Origin: DATKMK01 sp035541895
Lineage (GTDB): Bacteria; Desulfobacterota; Binatia; HRBIN30; JACQVA1
Assembly: GCA_035541895.1 (NCBI GenBank)
Contig: DATKMK010000116.1
Span: 1 to 22,656 of the forward strand
Direction of reading: 5' to 3'
Length of the DNA stretch: 22,656 nt
Part shown: in pieces, positions 1 through 7,453 of the stretch
Numbering within the stretch: the first letter of the stretch is position 1
How the letters are laid out: every line of letters starts with the position of its first letter
Made by a program: the position numbers and the translations under genes
The notes under the pieces: model-generated
The model's input: the letters and a program-made list of their open reading frames with translations, nothing else
What the model was told of the DNA's origin: nothing
Database searches by the model: none

Positions 1-65
1 GAAGTCCATGGCGCTACGCTGCGCAATTCAGCGGGGGCAGTCCGCCCAGTCACGAGTCACCAACA

Positions 66-89
66 CGAGTCAATCACTTGATTGACTCG
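66..89. repeat. Perfect 11-bp inverted repeat with 2-nt spacer
   Basis: CGAGTCAATCA (66-76) is followed by CT and then its exact reverse complement (79-89). It lies about 80 bp upstream of the first SDR gene, at the edge of TCACNAN heptamers. It could be an operator for a dimeric regulator, such as a TetR-type protein controlling a beta-oxidation operon, or simply a hairpin made by the heptamer family. No regulator gene is adjacent. Confidence 0.6.
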
Positions 90-153
90 CATATGGGGAA
101 GTGGTAGCGCAAGTCAACTTTCATCCGGACCATTCATCGAAGTTCACGCGAAC

Positions 154-160
154 GGGAGGA
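154..160 (+). promoter_or_regulatory. Ribosome binding site of the first SDR gene
   Basis: GGGAGGA lies 8 nt before the ATG at 169. It favours that start over upstream in-frame starts, which would add 29 residues with no SDR homology, partly encoded by the palindrome region. Confidence 0.7.
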
Positions 161-168
161 CGTTGAGC

Positions 169-1065
169 ATGTTGCTACAGGGCAAAGTTGCCGTGGTCAC
201 CGGTGCCGGTCGAGGCATCGGCAGAGCGATTGCGTTGGGCTTGGCGAAAGAGGGAGCCAAGGTTGTGATCAACGACGTCGGCTGCGACGTCGACGGACGC
301 GGCGGCGCGGAAGATCCGGCGCAACAGGTGGTCAACGAGATCAAAGCGCTCGGTAGCGACGCGGTACCGAATTACGATTCGGTGGCAGACTTCACCGCCG
401 CCGAGAACATCATCAAGACTGCGGTCGACAAATTCGGTCGCATCGACATTCTAGTCAACAACGCCGGCATTGTGCGCGATCGCTCGGTGGTGAAGATGAC
501 CGAGGACGATTTCGATGCCGTGATCGCCGTGCATCTGAAGGGCACATTTAACTGCGGGCGCCACGCCCTGCCGCTGATGAAGGAGCAGAATTTCGGCCGC
601 ATCATCAACATCACCTCGAGCGCCGGGCTGCGCGGGAACTTCGGCCAGTCGAACTACGGTGCCGCCAAGGCGGGGATCATGGGCCTCACGTTGGTGTGGG
701 CGATCGAGATGGAGAAGTACGGCGTCACGGTCAACGCGATGGCGCCGGCGGCGCTCACCCGCATGAGCGGCACGATCCCCGGCATCAACAAGGACAATCC
801 GCCGCCCGAAATGGATCCGGCGCTCAACGCGCCGATGATCGCGTACCTCGCCTCCGACAAGGCGGCGCACGTCAACGGCCAGATCTTCGGACGGCGCGGT
901 TACGGTTTCACGCTGTTCCAGCAACTGCGGCCGGTGGCGATGATGTACAAGCCCGGCGGCTTGAGCGCGAGCGAAGTCGCCGCCAACTTCGACGGCGTGT
1001 TCCTCGAACATCTGCAACCGATCGGCATCCCGCAGATGCGCGCGCGCCAGGAAGCCAAGAAGTAA
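169..1065 (+). CDS. SDR-family (3R)-hydroxyacyl-CoA dehydrogenase-like oxidoreductase (MFE2 type)
   Basis: A 298-residue cytosolic short-chain dehydrogenase. The Rossmann cofactor motif TGAGRGIG is at 11-18, NNAG at 97-100, the catalytic Ser near 151 and the YxxxK pair at Tyr163/Lys167, so all active-site elements are present. The segment after beta-2 (VINDVG followed by a Gly/Asp-rich loop, about 33-48) and the long C-terminal extension resemble the dehydrogenase unit of peroxisomal multifunctional enzyme type 2. That suggests oxidation of a 3-hydroxyacyl-CoA to 3-oxoacyl-CoA with NAD(P). It is longer than a classical 250-residue SDR because of the roughly 45-residue tail. The start is set by GGGAGGA 8 nt upstream. 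The next gene begins 17 nt after its stop, so it leads an operon with the DUF35 fusion and the thiolase, which could cleave its product. The substrate is not evident; an aromatic or branched acyl-CoA is possible. Confidence 0.85.
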   Translation: MLLQGKVAVVTGAGRGIGRAIALGLAKEGAKVVINDVGCDVDGRGGAEDPAQQVVNEIKALGSDAVPNYDSVADFTAAENIIKTAVDKFGRIDILVNNAGIVRDRSVVKMTEDDFDAVIAVHLKGTFNCGRHALPLMKEQNFGRIINITSSAGLRGNFGQSNYGAAKAGIMGLTLVWAIEMEKYGVTVNAMAPAALTRMSGTIPGINKDNPPPEMDPALNAPMIAYLASDKAAHVNGQIFGRRGYGFTLFQQLRPVAMMYKPGGLSASEVAANFDGVFLEHLQPIGIPQMRARQEAKK

Positions 1066-1082
1066 CGGGGCGAGGATTCGGG

Positions 1083-2507
1083 ATGGTTGGAATCACGTCA
1101 TACGGCGCCTACGTCCCCTATCTGCGGCTGCAACTCGCGGCGATCTCGGGCGGCGGGCGCAAGGCCGGCAGCGCTGGTGGCGGCGAACGCGCCATCGCCA
1201 ACTTCGATGAGGACAGCGTCACCATGGCGGTGGCGGCGGCAATGAATTGCCTCGACGGCATTGATCGCTCGCTCGTCGACGGCGTGTTGTTCGCCTCGAC
1301 CTCGTACGCGTACAAGGAGAAGCAGGCGGCGAGTGTGGTGGCGAAAGCGCTCGACTTGCGCCGCGACGTGGTCACCGCGGACTTCGCCGACTCCTTGCGG
1401 GTCGGCACCACCGCATTGCGCGCCGCGGTCGATGCCGTGAAAGCCGGTTCGGCGAAGCGCGTGCTGGTGGTCGCCAGCGATTGCCGCCCAGCGGCGCCCC
1501 GCTCGGCGCTGGAGAAGAGTTTCGGCGACGGCGCTGCGGCGTTCTTGATCGGCGCCGAGGACGTGGCGGCCACGCTCGATCACCATCATTTCATTGCCGA
1601 CGAGATCATCGACGTCTGGCGCACGGAGGGCGATCGCTTCGTCAAATCGTGGGAAGACCGCTTCGTGGTCGAACACGGCTATGCCCGCAACATGATCGAA
1701 GCGGCAAAAGGCCTGCTGAAGAAGACCGGCCTGACGGCGAAGGATTTCGCCAAAGCGATTCTCTACTCACCCGACGGACGGAGCTATGCCGGCGTCGCAA
1801 AAGCCTGCGGATTCGACGCCAAGACGCAAATGCAAGACGCGTTGTTCGGCAAGCTCGGCAACACCGGTGCCGCGTTCGCGCCGATGTTGCTGGTGGCGGC
1901 GCTCGAAGAGTCGAAGCCTGGAAGCAAGCTGTTGCTGGCCAACTACGGCGACGGCGCGGATGCGTTGGTCATCAGCGTGAATGAGCCCGTCGCGCGGTTG
2001 TGGACGAAGCGCGGGATCAAGTGGCATCTCGAACGTCGCGCCGAGTTGGCCGACTACGACAAGTACCTCAACTTCAGAAACCTGCAGGCCTCCGAGTTCG
2101 ACCGTCGCGGCGGGCAGGGCGTTTCCGCGACCGTGCATTTCCGCGATCGCAACGAGGACATCAGTTTTCGCGGCCACAAGTGCCGGCGCTGCGGCACGAT
2201 GCAGTTCCCATTTCAGCGGGTCTGCTTCAGTTGCTACGGCAAGGATGAATTCGACGAAGTGCGGCTGTCGGACAAGCACGGGAAGCTGCTGTCGTTCACC
2301 TTCGACTTTTTTGCCGGCAGCCCCGATCCACCGCTCATTGTGACGATGACCGAAGTCGACGGCGGCGCGCGGGTCTACCTGCAGATGACGGATGCCTCGG
2401 CGAAAGAGGTGAAACTGGAGTTGCCGGTCGAATTCACCTTCCGTAAGATCCACGAGTACGGCGGGACCCCGAACTACTTTTGGAAGTGCACGCCACTGCG
2501 GTCGTGA
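1083..2507 (+). CDS. HMG-CoA synthase-like thiolase-fold protein fused to C-terminal DUF35 (zinc ribbon + OB fold)
   Basis: 474 residues. Residues 1-300 follow the archaeal HMG-CoA synthase/KAS III-type thiolase fold, including the GDGAAAFLIG strand (148-157) and LGNTGAAFAP (258-267). Residues 365-384 form a zinc ribbon with CxxC pairs Cys367/Cys370 and Cys381/Cys384, followed by an OB-fold (about 390-470) typical of DUF35 acyl-CoA-binding proteins. In archaea, separate thiolase, DUF35 and HMG-CoA synthase subunits form one channelled complex; here two of these are fused and the thiolase is the next gene, 18 nt downstream. Against archaeal HMG-CoA synthase (recalled sequence), the catalytic Glu, Cys and His positions read Thr73, Leu105 and Tyr228. 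The fold therefore seems kept but not HMG-CoA synthase chemistry. It may be a scaffold or CoA-binding partner of the thiolase. The ATG at 1083 is chosen because the family N-terminus (VGITSYGAYVP) starts there. Confidence 0.82.
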   Translation: MVGITSYGAYVPYLRLQLAAISGGGRKAGSAGGGERAIANFDEDSVTMAVAAAMNCLDGIDRSLVDGVLFASTSYAYKEKQAASVVAKALDLRRDVVTADFADSLRVGTTALRAAVDAVKAGSAKRVLVVASDCRPAAPRSALEKSFGDGAAAFLIGAEDVAATLDHHHFIADEIIDVWRTEGDRFVKSWEDRFVVEHGYARNMIEAAKGLLKKTGLTAKDFAKAILYSPDGRSYAGVAKACGFDAKTQMQDALFGKLGNTGAAFAPMLLVAALEESKPGSKLLLANYGDGADALVISVNEPVARLWTKRGIKWHLERRAELADYDKYLNFRNLQASEFDRRGGQGVSATVHFRDRNEDISFRGHKCRRCGTMQFPFQRVCFSCYGKDEFDEVRLSDKHGKLLSFTFDFFAGSPDPPLIVTMTEVDGGARVYLQMTDASAKEVKLELPVEFTFRKIHEYGGTPNYFWKCTPLRS

Positions 2508-2525
2508 TACGACGGAGAGGGCACA

Positions 2526-3683
2526 ATGAACGCAGACGCGATCAGAGACAAAGTCGCCATCGTCGGTATGGGTTGCTGCAAGTTCGGTGAGAACTGGGAC
2601 AAGGCACCCGAGGACATGATCGTCGAGGCGGCCTTCGAAGCATACGAGGACGCCGGCATCGAGAATCCGCAAGAACAAATCGAAGCGGTCTTCTGCGGCG
2701 CGGTGTACCCGAATAAGGGCACAGCCGAGGTCGCGGACGCGCTGAAGTTGTTCGGCCGGCCGGTCAGCATGGTGCAGAACTACTGCGCCACCGGCACCGA
2801 CGCATTCCGCTTCGGTGTGTTCGCCGTCGCCTGCGGGATGTACGACACCGTGTTGGTAGTCGGTTTCGATAAGCCGAAAGACCGCGGCGTCTCCGGTCCC
2901 AGCGCGGTGACCGCCGGCGTGCGTGGTCTGCCGATGACACCGGCGGGATGGTTCTCGCTGTGTGCCGCGAAGTATTTCGAGACCTACGGCGCGAGTCGGG
3001 AAGACCTTGCCAAGATCGCGGTCAAGAATCATCACAACGGCACGCTGGCGCCGAAGTCGATGCTCAAGCGGGAGATCACCATCGACGACGCGTTGAAAGC
3101 GCCGATCATCTCGTGGCCGTTCGGCTTGTACGACTGCTGCGCACAGTCGGACGGTGCGGCGGTCGCGGTGCTGACTCGACGCGAACTCGCCAAACGCTTC
3201 CGCGACGACTATGTGCTGGTGAAGGCGGTGGCGATTGCTCTCGAAGCGAATCCGCAGGCCGATCCGTCCTTCGACTTCTTGCGCTGGAAGCCGACCGTGT
3301 CGGCCGCGAAGCAGGCCTACCAACAAGCCGGCATCGCCAACCCGTTCAAGGAAATCGACCTCGCGCAGGTCCACGACTGCTTCACGCTCACCGAGTTGCT
3401 GACGTACGAGGATCTGGGCTTGTGCGAGAAGGGGTCGGCTAAGGATCACATCGCCAGCGGGACGTTCGCGCTCACCGGCGAGTTGCCGGTCAATACCGAC
3501 GGTGGTCTGAAGACCTTCGGCCATCCGACCGGCGCCACCGGCGTCCGCATGCTGTACGAGAACTACAAGCAGCTTCAAGGCAAAGCCGGCGAGCGACAGG
3601 TGAAGAACGCCACCGTCGCGCTCAGTCACAACATCGGCGGCGCCCCGCAAGCCTGCGGCATGACGATCATCGCTATGCCATAG
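2526..3683 (+). CDS. SCP-x/lipid-transfer-type thiolase (acetyl-CoA acyltransferase-like)
   Basis: A 385-residue thiolase of the SCP-x/archaeal type. The nucleophilic Cys is Cys87 in NYCATGTDA. VHDCFT (282-287) gives the family's HDCF motif with His283 and Cys285. GHPTGATG (332-339) supplies the second histidine, and SHNIGG (367-372) closes the active site. There is no C-terminal SCP2 sterol-carrier domain, so it is the short bacterial/archaeal form. It should cleave 3-oxoacyl-CoA with CoA, or run the reverse condensation. Members of this family commonly need a DUF35 partner (for example BbsA with BbsB in benzoylsuccinyl-CoA cleavage, or the archaeal thiolase complex), and the preceding gene encodes a DUF35 domain. 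GGAGAGG lies 5 nt before the ATG. The stop runs directly into a GC-rich hairpin. Confidence 0.87.
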   Translation: MNADAIRDKVAIVGMGCCKFGENWDKAPEDMIVEAAFEAYEDAGIENPQEQIEAVFCGAVYPNKGTAEVADALKLFGRPVSMVQNYCATGTDAFRFGVFAVACGMYDTVLVVGFDKPKDRGVSGPSAVTAGVRGLPMTPAGWFSLCAAKYFETYGASREDLAKIAVKNHHNGTLAPKSMLKREITIDDALKAPIISWPFGLYDCCAQSDGAAVAVLTRRELAKRFRDDYVLVKAVAIALEANPQADPSFDFLRWKPTVSAAKQAYQQAGIANPFKEIDLAQVHDCFTLTELLTYEDLGLCEKGSAKDHIASGTFALTGELPVNTDGGLKTFGHPTGATGVRMLYENYKQLQGKAGERQVKNATVALSHNIGGAPQACGMTIIAMP

Positions 3684-3699
3684 CGCGGCGATGCCGCGC
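3683..3699 (+). terminator. GC hairpin at the thiolase stop codon (putative 3' end)
   Basis: GCGCGGC-GAT-GCCGCGC is a perfect 7-bp stem with a 3-nt loop, starting at the last base of the TAG stop. No T tract follows, so it is not a canonical intrinsic terminator; it may stabilise the mRNA 3' end. A hairpin of the same stem and loop size sits after the stop of the response regulator at 10226-10242. Confidence 0.45.
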
Positions 3700-3843
3700 G
3701 GTGGTGACGCGTGAGTGGTGACAGGTCGGAGGCGTTAAACCCCGACTCGTGGTCACGAGTGACCGGGCCAACGCGCTCGACCACTCACTAGTCACCACCA
3801 CTCACGAATCACTAGTCCCCACTCACCATTCACGAATCACCAC
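3700..3843. repeat. Heptamer repeat array with opposed arms
   Basis: Left arm in plus register (3704-3731): GTGACGC, GTGAGTG, GTGACAG, GTCGGAG. Right arm in the opposite sense: TCACTAG, TCACCAC (3785-3798), then after 3 nt six contiguous heptamers at 3802-3843 beginning TCACGAA, TCACTAG. Between them, 3745-3760 is ACTCGTG-GT-CACGAGT, a perfect 7-bp inverted repeat. The two arms are complementary in consensus and could fold together. This is the longest copy of a family seen in most gaps of the window. It is read through by an open frame extending the next gene upstream, which is why that extension was not accepted as coding. Confidence 0.75.
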
Positions 3844-3937
3844 TTTGCGTCTTGCGCACTCGCAAGGCGTGGGCGACTATGATGCGTCGGATCCCGCGAA
3901 CGCGCCGCTGCAACCGCGGGGGTCGGTGTACGAGACG

Positions 3938-6900
3938 ATGATCGGCAACCCAATCCAGCCGCTAGTGCGTCGAAGCGAGGCTCTCTTGCAGGGGCTCGCA
4001 CGACCGCGGTGGCGCGCCTACGCATTCGCGGTGGCGATCAGCGCCGCAACCATCGTTCTTCGCAGCGAGCTGACGAGCTGGATCAGCACGGATCGCCCGA
4101 TGCTGATCCTCCTTTTGCTCCCGGTTATTCTAGCTGCCTACATCGGCGGTCGCGGGCCCGGCCTGCTCGCGACCGCGATGATCGTGGTGGCGACCGCGTA
4201 CTTCTTCATGCCCCCATTGTTCGAGTTCCGCATTGAACGACCGGCTGACGAACTCCAGTGGCTGATCATGGTCCTCAGCGGCATTCTAATCACCGAGTCG
4301 AACGAAGCGCTCCACCGCGCCCGGCAGGCCGCGATTGTGGGCGAGGAGCGCTTTCAACTCGCCATGCGCGGCACCAACGAGGGACTGTGGGACTGGGACT
4401 TGCTGACCGATGCGGTCCACTACTCGACGCGTTGGAAGTCCATGCTCGGCTATGGCGACGACGAGCTGGAGAACCGCATCGAAACCTGGGCTCGGCTCGC
4501 GCATCCCGAGGATCGTGGGCGGACGATTGCGTTGGTGAACGGGCTGCGAGCCGGAACGGCGGAGACCCTCGACACCGAATTCCGCATGCGCCACAAGGAC
4601 GGCCACTACGTCGACATCCGGTCGCGGGGCATTTTGGTGCGCAACCAACGTGGCACGGCCGTCCGCCTGGTCGGCACCCACGTCGATGTGAGCGCCCGGA
4701 AGCGGGCCGAGACCTCCGCGGCGAGGTCGCTGTCACTCTTGCGCGCCACGCTCGAGTCAACTGCCGACGGCATTCTCGTTGTCGACTCCGCCGGGCGGAT
4801 CGCCGCCTACAATCAACGCTTCGTGGAGATGTGGCGGTTGCCGATCAGTCTGCTCGAAGCCGGCAGCGACCAGGCGGCGCTGGAGGACGCGGTCGGCCAG
4901 TTGCTAGAGCCGGAGCAGTTTCTCGAGAAGGTTCGTCAGCTTTATCTCGATCCCGCCGCCAGCAGCTTCGATCTCCTCAACTTCAAGGACGGCCGCGTCT
5001 TCGAGCGCTACTCGCAGCCGCAACGATTGGACGACACCATCGTCGGGCGCGTGTGGAGCTTTCGTGACGTCACCGAGCGCGAGCACGCGGCGAGCATCCT
5101 CGCCGCAAGCGAAACGCGCGTGCGGCTGGCGCTCGACGCCGCCGACTTAGGCACCGGACAGCACGATTTGATCAGCGGCATCGTCACCCTCGACGCTCGT
5201 GGCGCGGCGCATCTCGGCTTTGATCGTTCAACGGTGAGCTTTGCGGAGTTGATGGCTCGCGTTCATCCGGACGATCTCGAACGGGTCACGCACGAAGTCG
5301 GCACCGCGTTGCAGGCGACCAGCGGTGAGCCGCGCTACGTGACCGAGCACCGGGTCATCCATCCCGACGGCACCGTTCATTGGCTGGCGGTGCAAGCCCT
5401 CGTGCACTTCGAAGGCGAGGGCGGCGCCCGTCGTGCGGTCTCCTCGGTCGGCACCACCCGCGACATCACGCGACGCATGCTGGCTCTCGACGAGTTGCGC
5501 CGGCGGGAGAATCATCTGCAGGTCGTCACCAATGCGGTGCCCGCGCTCATCGCCTACGTGAACGGGGACTACCGCATTCGCTCGATCAATCGCACCTCGG
5601 AATTCTGGTTCGGCGTTCCGCCCGAGCTTTTGATCGGCCGAGACGTCCGCACACTGCTCGGGAAAGTGGTGTGGGCGCGCATCGGCCCCAAGGTGGAAGG
5701 CGCGCTGGCAGGCGACGTGATGGCCTTCGAAGAGCAAACCCGTTTCCCGACCGGTCTGGCGCGCTGGGTGCACATCACATATCGCCCGGATCGCGACGAC
5801 TCCGGTCGCGTGCGCGGCTTTGTTGCCCTCGTCACCGACATCACCGAGACCAAGCGCGTGCAGGAGGAATTGCAGCTCTCCCACGCGCAATTGGTGAGTG
5901 CGCTCGAAGCCAGCGGGATGGGAACCTGGGTGTGGGAGATCGCTCGGAACAATGTGTGGTGGGACGATGCTTCGGCCAGAATCTGGGGCCGAATCCTGGA
6001 CGAAGTTGACGATCGAAGCGTGGAGCGCATGCTGGCGCTCGTCGCGCCTGAAGACCATCCGCAGGTTGTGGCCGCGATCGAGCGGATCGCCCGCGGTGAC
6101 AGCGATGAAGTTGAAATGGATTTTCGCATCTCCCGTCCCGATGGCATGCGGCGCTGGGTGATGTGCAAGGGGCGACTCGAACGCGACGCCGCGGGACACC
6201 CGTGGCGGATCGCGGGGATCTCGGCCGACGTGACCGACCGCAAACACGCTGAAGAGGCGCAACTGCGCTCGCAGAAGCTCGAAGCGCTCGGTACGCTGGC
6301 GGGCGGCATTGCGCATGACTTCAACAACATCCTGCTGGCGATCACGGGCAATACCAAACTTGCGATCGCCGATGTTGCGCCGGATCATCCGGCCCAAAAG
6401 AGTCTCACCGAGATCGCGAAAGCCAGCGCGCGCGCGGTCGATCTGGTCCGCAGCATCCTGACCTTCAGCCGCGCCGGCGATCAGGGACACGACGCGATCA
6501 AGCTCGATGGGGTGATCGACGAAGCGCTCACGTTGTTGCGCACAGGGTTGCCGCCGACGATCGAGATTCGTACGGCAATCGATCCCACCGCGCCCGCGGT
6601 GGGCGCCGATGCCACGCAAATGCACCAGGTCGTGGTCAATCTGGTGACCAATGCCGCGCACGCCATCGGATCGCGCCGCGGCGTGATCGAACTGCGACTG
6701 GACGCGACGGAGATTGCTGACCAGCCCGCGGACGGAGCGGCGGATCTGCGCCCGGGTCGCTACGTCCGGCTGTGCGTGAGCGACAACGGCTGCGGGATGG
6801 ATCGCGCGACGGTCGAGCGCATCTTCGACCCGTTCTTCACCACCAAATCCGTCGGCGAAGGCACCGGGCTCGGGCTGTCCTTTGTCCATGGCATCGTCAA

Positions 6901-7453
6901 GAGCCACGGCGGCGCGATCACCGTCGACAGTCAGGTGGGTGCCGGTTCGAAATTCACCGTGTGCGTTCCCGCGATCGCCGGCGCGATCGGCAACGGCCCG
7001 GCGCCGTCGCGTCCGGCCGCGCCTGGTCATGGTGAGCGGATTCTCTACATCGACGACGACGAAGCATTGGTGCTGCTGATCGAGCGACTCCTCACGCCCT
7101 TAGGCTATCGAGTGACCGGTCACTGCGACGCCGCCGCCGCGTTGCGTGAATTTCAGCGACATCCGAGCGACTTCGACGCGGTGGTCACCGATCTCGCGAT
7201 GCCCGGCATGTCGGGATTCGATCTCGCCCGCGCGGTGCAATCCTTGCGCGCCGACATTCCGATCGTGGTGACGTCCGGGTTTGTTCGACCCGAAGACGAG
7301 GTGGCCGCACGCCAACTGGGCATTCGCGATGTGGTCCTGAAGCCCGACACCGTCGAAGAACTCGGGCGCGCCCTCGACCAACTATTCCGCGTGCCGACGT
7401 CGCTGGCGCCGAATCACGCGCAGCCGACCGCGCGCTCGATCGAGGATTCATGA
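3938..7453 (+). CDS. Membrane hybrid sensor histidine kinase (DUF4118-5xPAS-HisKA-HATPase-REC)
   Basis: 1171 residues from the ATG at 3938. An N-terminal four-helix DUF4118/KdpD-like membrane region occupies about 25-105. Five PAS/PAC units follow at roughly 136-255, 265-380, 387-505, 525-640 and 651-770; the first, third, fourth and fifth end in typical PAC tails such as DVSARKRAE and DITETKRVQ. HisKA has its phospho-acceptor His793 in GGIAHDFNNIL. The HATPase N box is near 896-907, with DNGCGMD, FDPFFTT and GEGTGLGLS downstream. The C-terminal receiver (about 1033-1150) has an acidic triad and phospho-acceptor Asp1085 in TDLAMPGMSG. An in-frame extension to 3749 exists but crosses the heptamer array and has no domain. 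An in-frame GTG at 3926 is an alternative start. The stop overlaps the next start as ATGA, so the kinases are translationally coupled. The signal sensed is unknown. Confidence 0.9.
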   Translation: MIGNPIQPLVRRSEALLQGLARPRWRAYAFAVAISAATIVLRSELTSWISTDRPMLILLLLPVILAAYIGGRGPGLLATAMIVVATAYFFMPPLFEFRIERPADELQWLIMVLSGILITESNEALHRARQAAIVGEERFQLAMRGTNEGLWDWDLLTDAVHYSTRWKSMLGYGDDELENRIETWARLAHPEDRGRTIALVNGLRAGTAETLDTEFRMRHKDGHYVDIRSRGILVRNQRGTAVRLVGTHVDVSARKRAETSAARSLSLLRATLESTADGILVVDSAGRIAAYNQRFVEMWRLPISLLEAGSDQAALEDAVGQLLEPEQFLEKVRQLYLDPAASSFDLLNFKDGRVFERYSQPQRLDDTIVGRVWSFRDVTEREHAASILAASETRVRLALDAADLGTGQHDLISGIVTLDARGAAHLGFDRSTVSFAELMARVHPDDLERVTHEVGTALQATSGEPRYVTEHRVIHPDGTVHWLAVQALVHFEGEGGARRAVSSVGTTRDITRRMLALDELRRRENHLQVVTNAVPALIAYVNGDYRIRSINRTSEFWFGVPPELLIGRDVRTLLGKVVWARIGPKVEGALAGDVMAFEEQTRFPTGLARWVHITYRPDRDDSGRVRGFVALVTDITETKRVQEELQLSHAQLVSALEASGMGTWVWEIARNNVWWDDASARIWGRILDEVDDRSVERMLALVAPEDHPQVVAAIERIARGDSDEVEMDFRISRPDGMRRWVMCKGRLERDAAGHPWRIAGISADVTDRKHAEEAQLRSQKLEALGTLAGGIAHDFNNILLAITGNTKLAIADVAPDHPAQKSLTEIAKASARAVDLVRSILTFSRAGDQGHDAIKLDGVIDEALTLLRTGLPPTIEIRTAIDPTAPAVGADATQMHQVVVNLVTNAAHAIGSRRGVIELRLDATEIADQPADGAADLRPGRYVRLCVSDNGCGMDRATVERIFDPFFTTKSVGEGTGLGLSFVHGIVKSHGGAITVDSQVGAGSKFTVCVPAIAGAIGNGPAPSRPAAPGHGERILYIDDDEALVLLIERLLTPLGYRVTGHCDAAAALREFQRHPSDFDAVVTDLAMPGMSGFDLARAVQSLRADIPIVVTSGFVRPEDEVAARQLGIRDVVLKPDTVEELGRALDQLFRVPTSLAPNHAQPTARSIEDS

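Larger units (their letters stand above)
1..168. other. Leading non-coding stretch with repeat-like sequence
   Basis: No gene can be supported here. Bases 1-40 could be the tail of a gene to the left, but no frame shows a recognisable protein end. Bases 50-63 hold two heptamers of the TCACNAN family described below, preceded by an AGTCCGCCCAG-like tail that recurs, inverted, beside other copies as GGTCGGA. They run into a perfect palindrome at 66-89. The leader of the first SDR gene follows, ending in a good ribosome binding site at 154-160. Confidence 0.5.

Noticed and set aside
1767..3650. A 627-codon open frame on the minus strand
   Set aside because: It lies opposite the thiolase and DUF35 fusion, has a composition typical of a GC-rich antisense shadow and no recognisable domain.
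3785..3843. A CRISPR-like array
   Set aside because: Units are 7 bp, contiguous and degenerate, without spacers or cas genes.
3749..3937. N-terminal 63-codon extension of the hybrid kinase
   Set aside because: It translates the heptamer array (alternating Thr/His/Ser) and has no family support.
5228..7030. A 600-codon minus-strand open frame
   Set aside because: It is antisense to the hybrid kinase, whose domains are unmistakable; no motif in the shadow.
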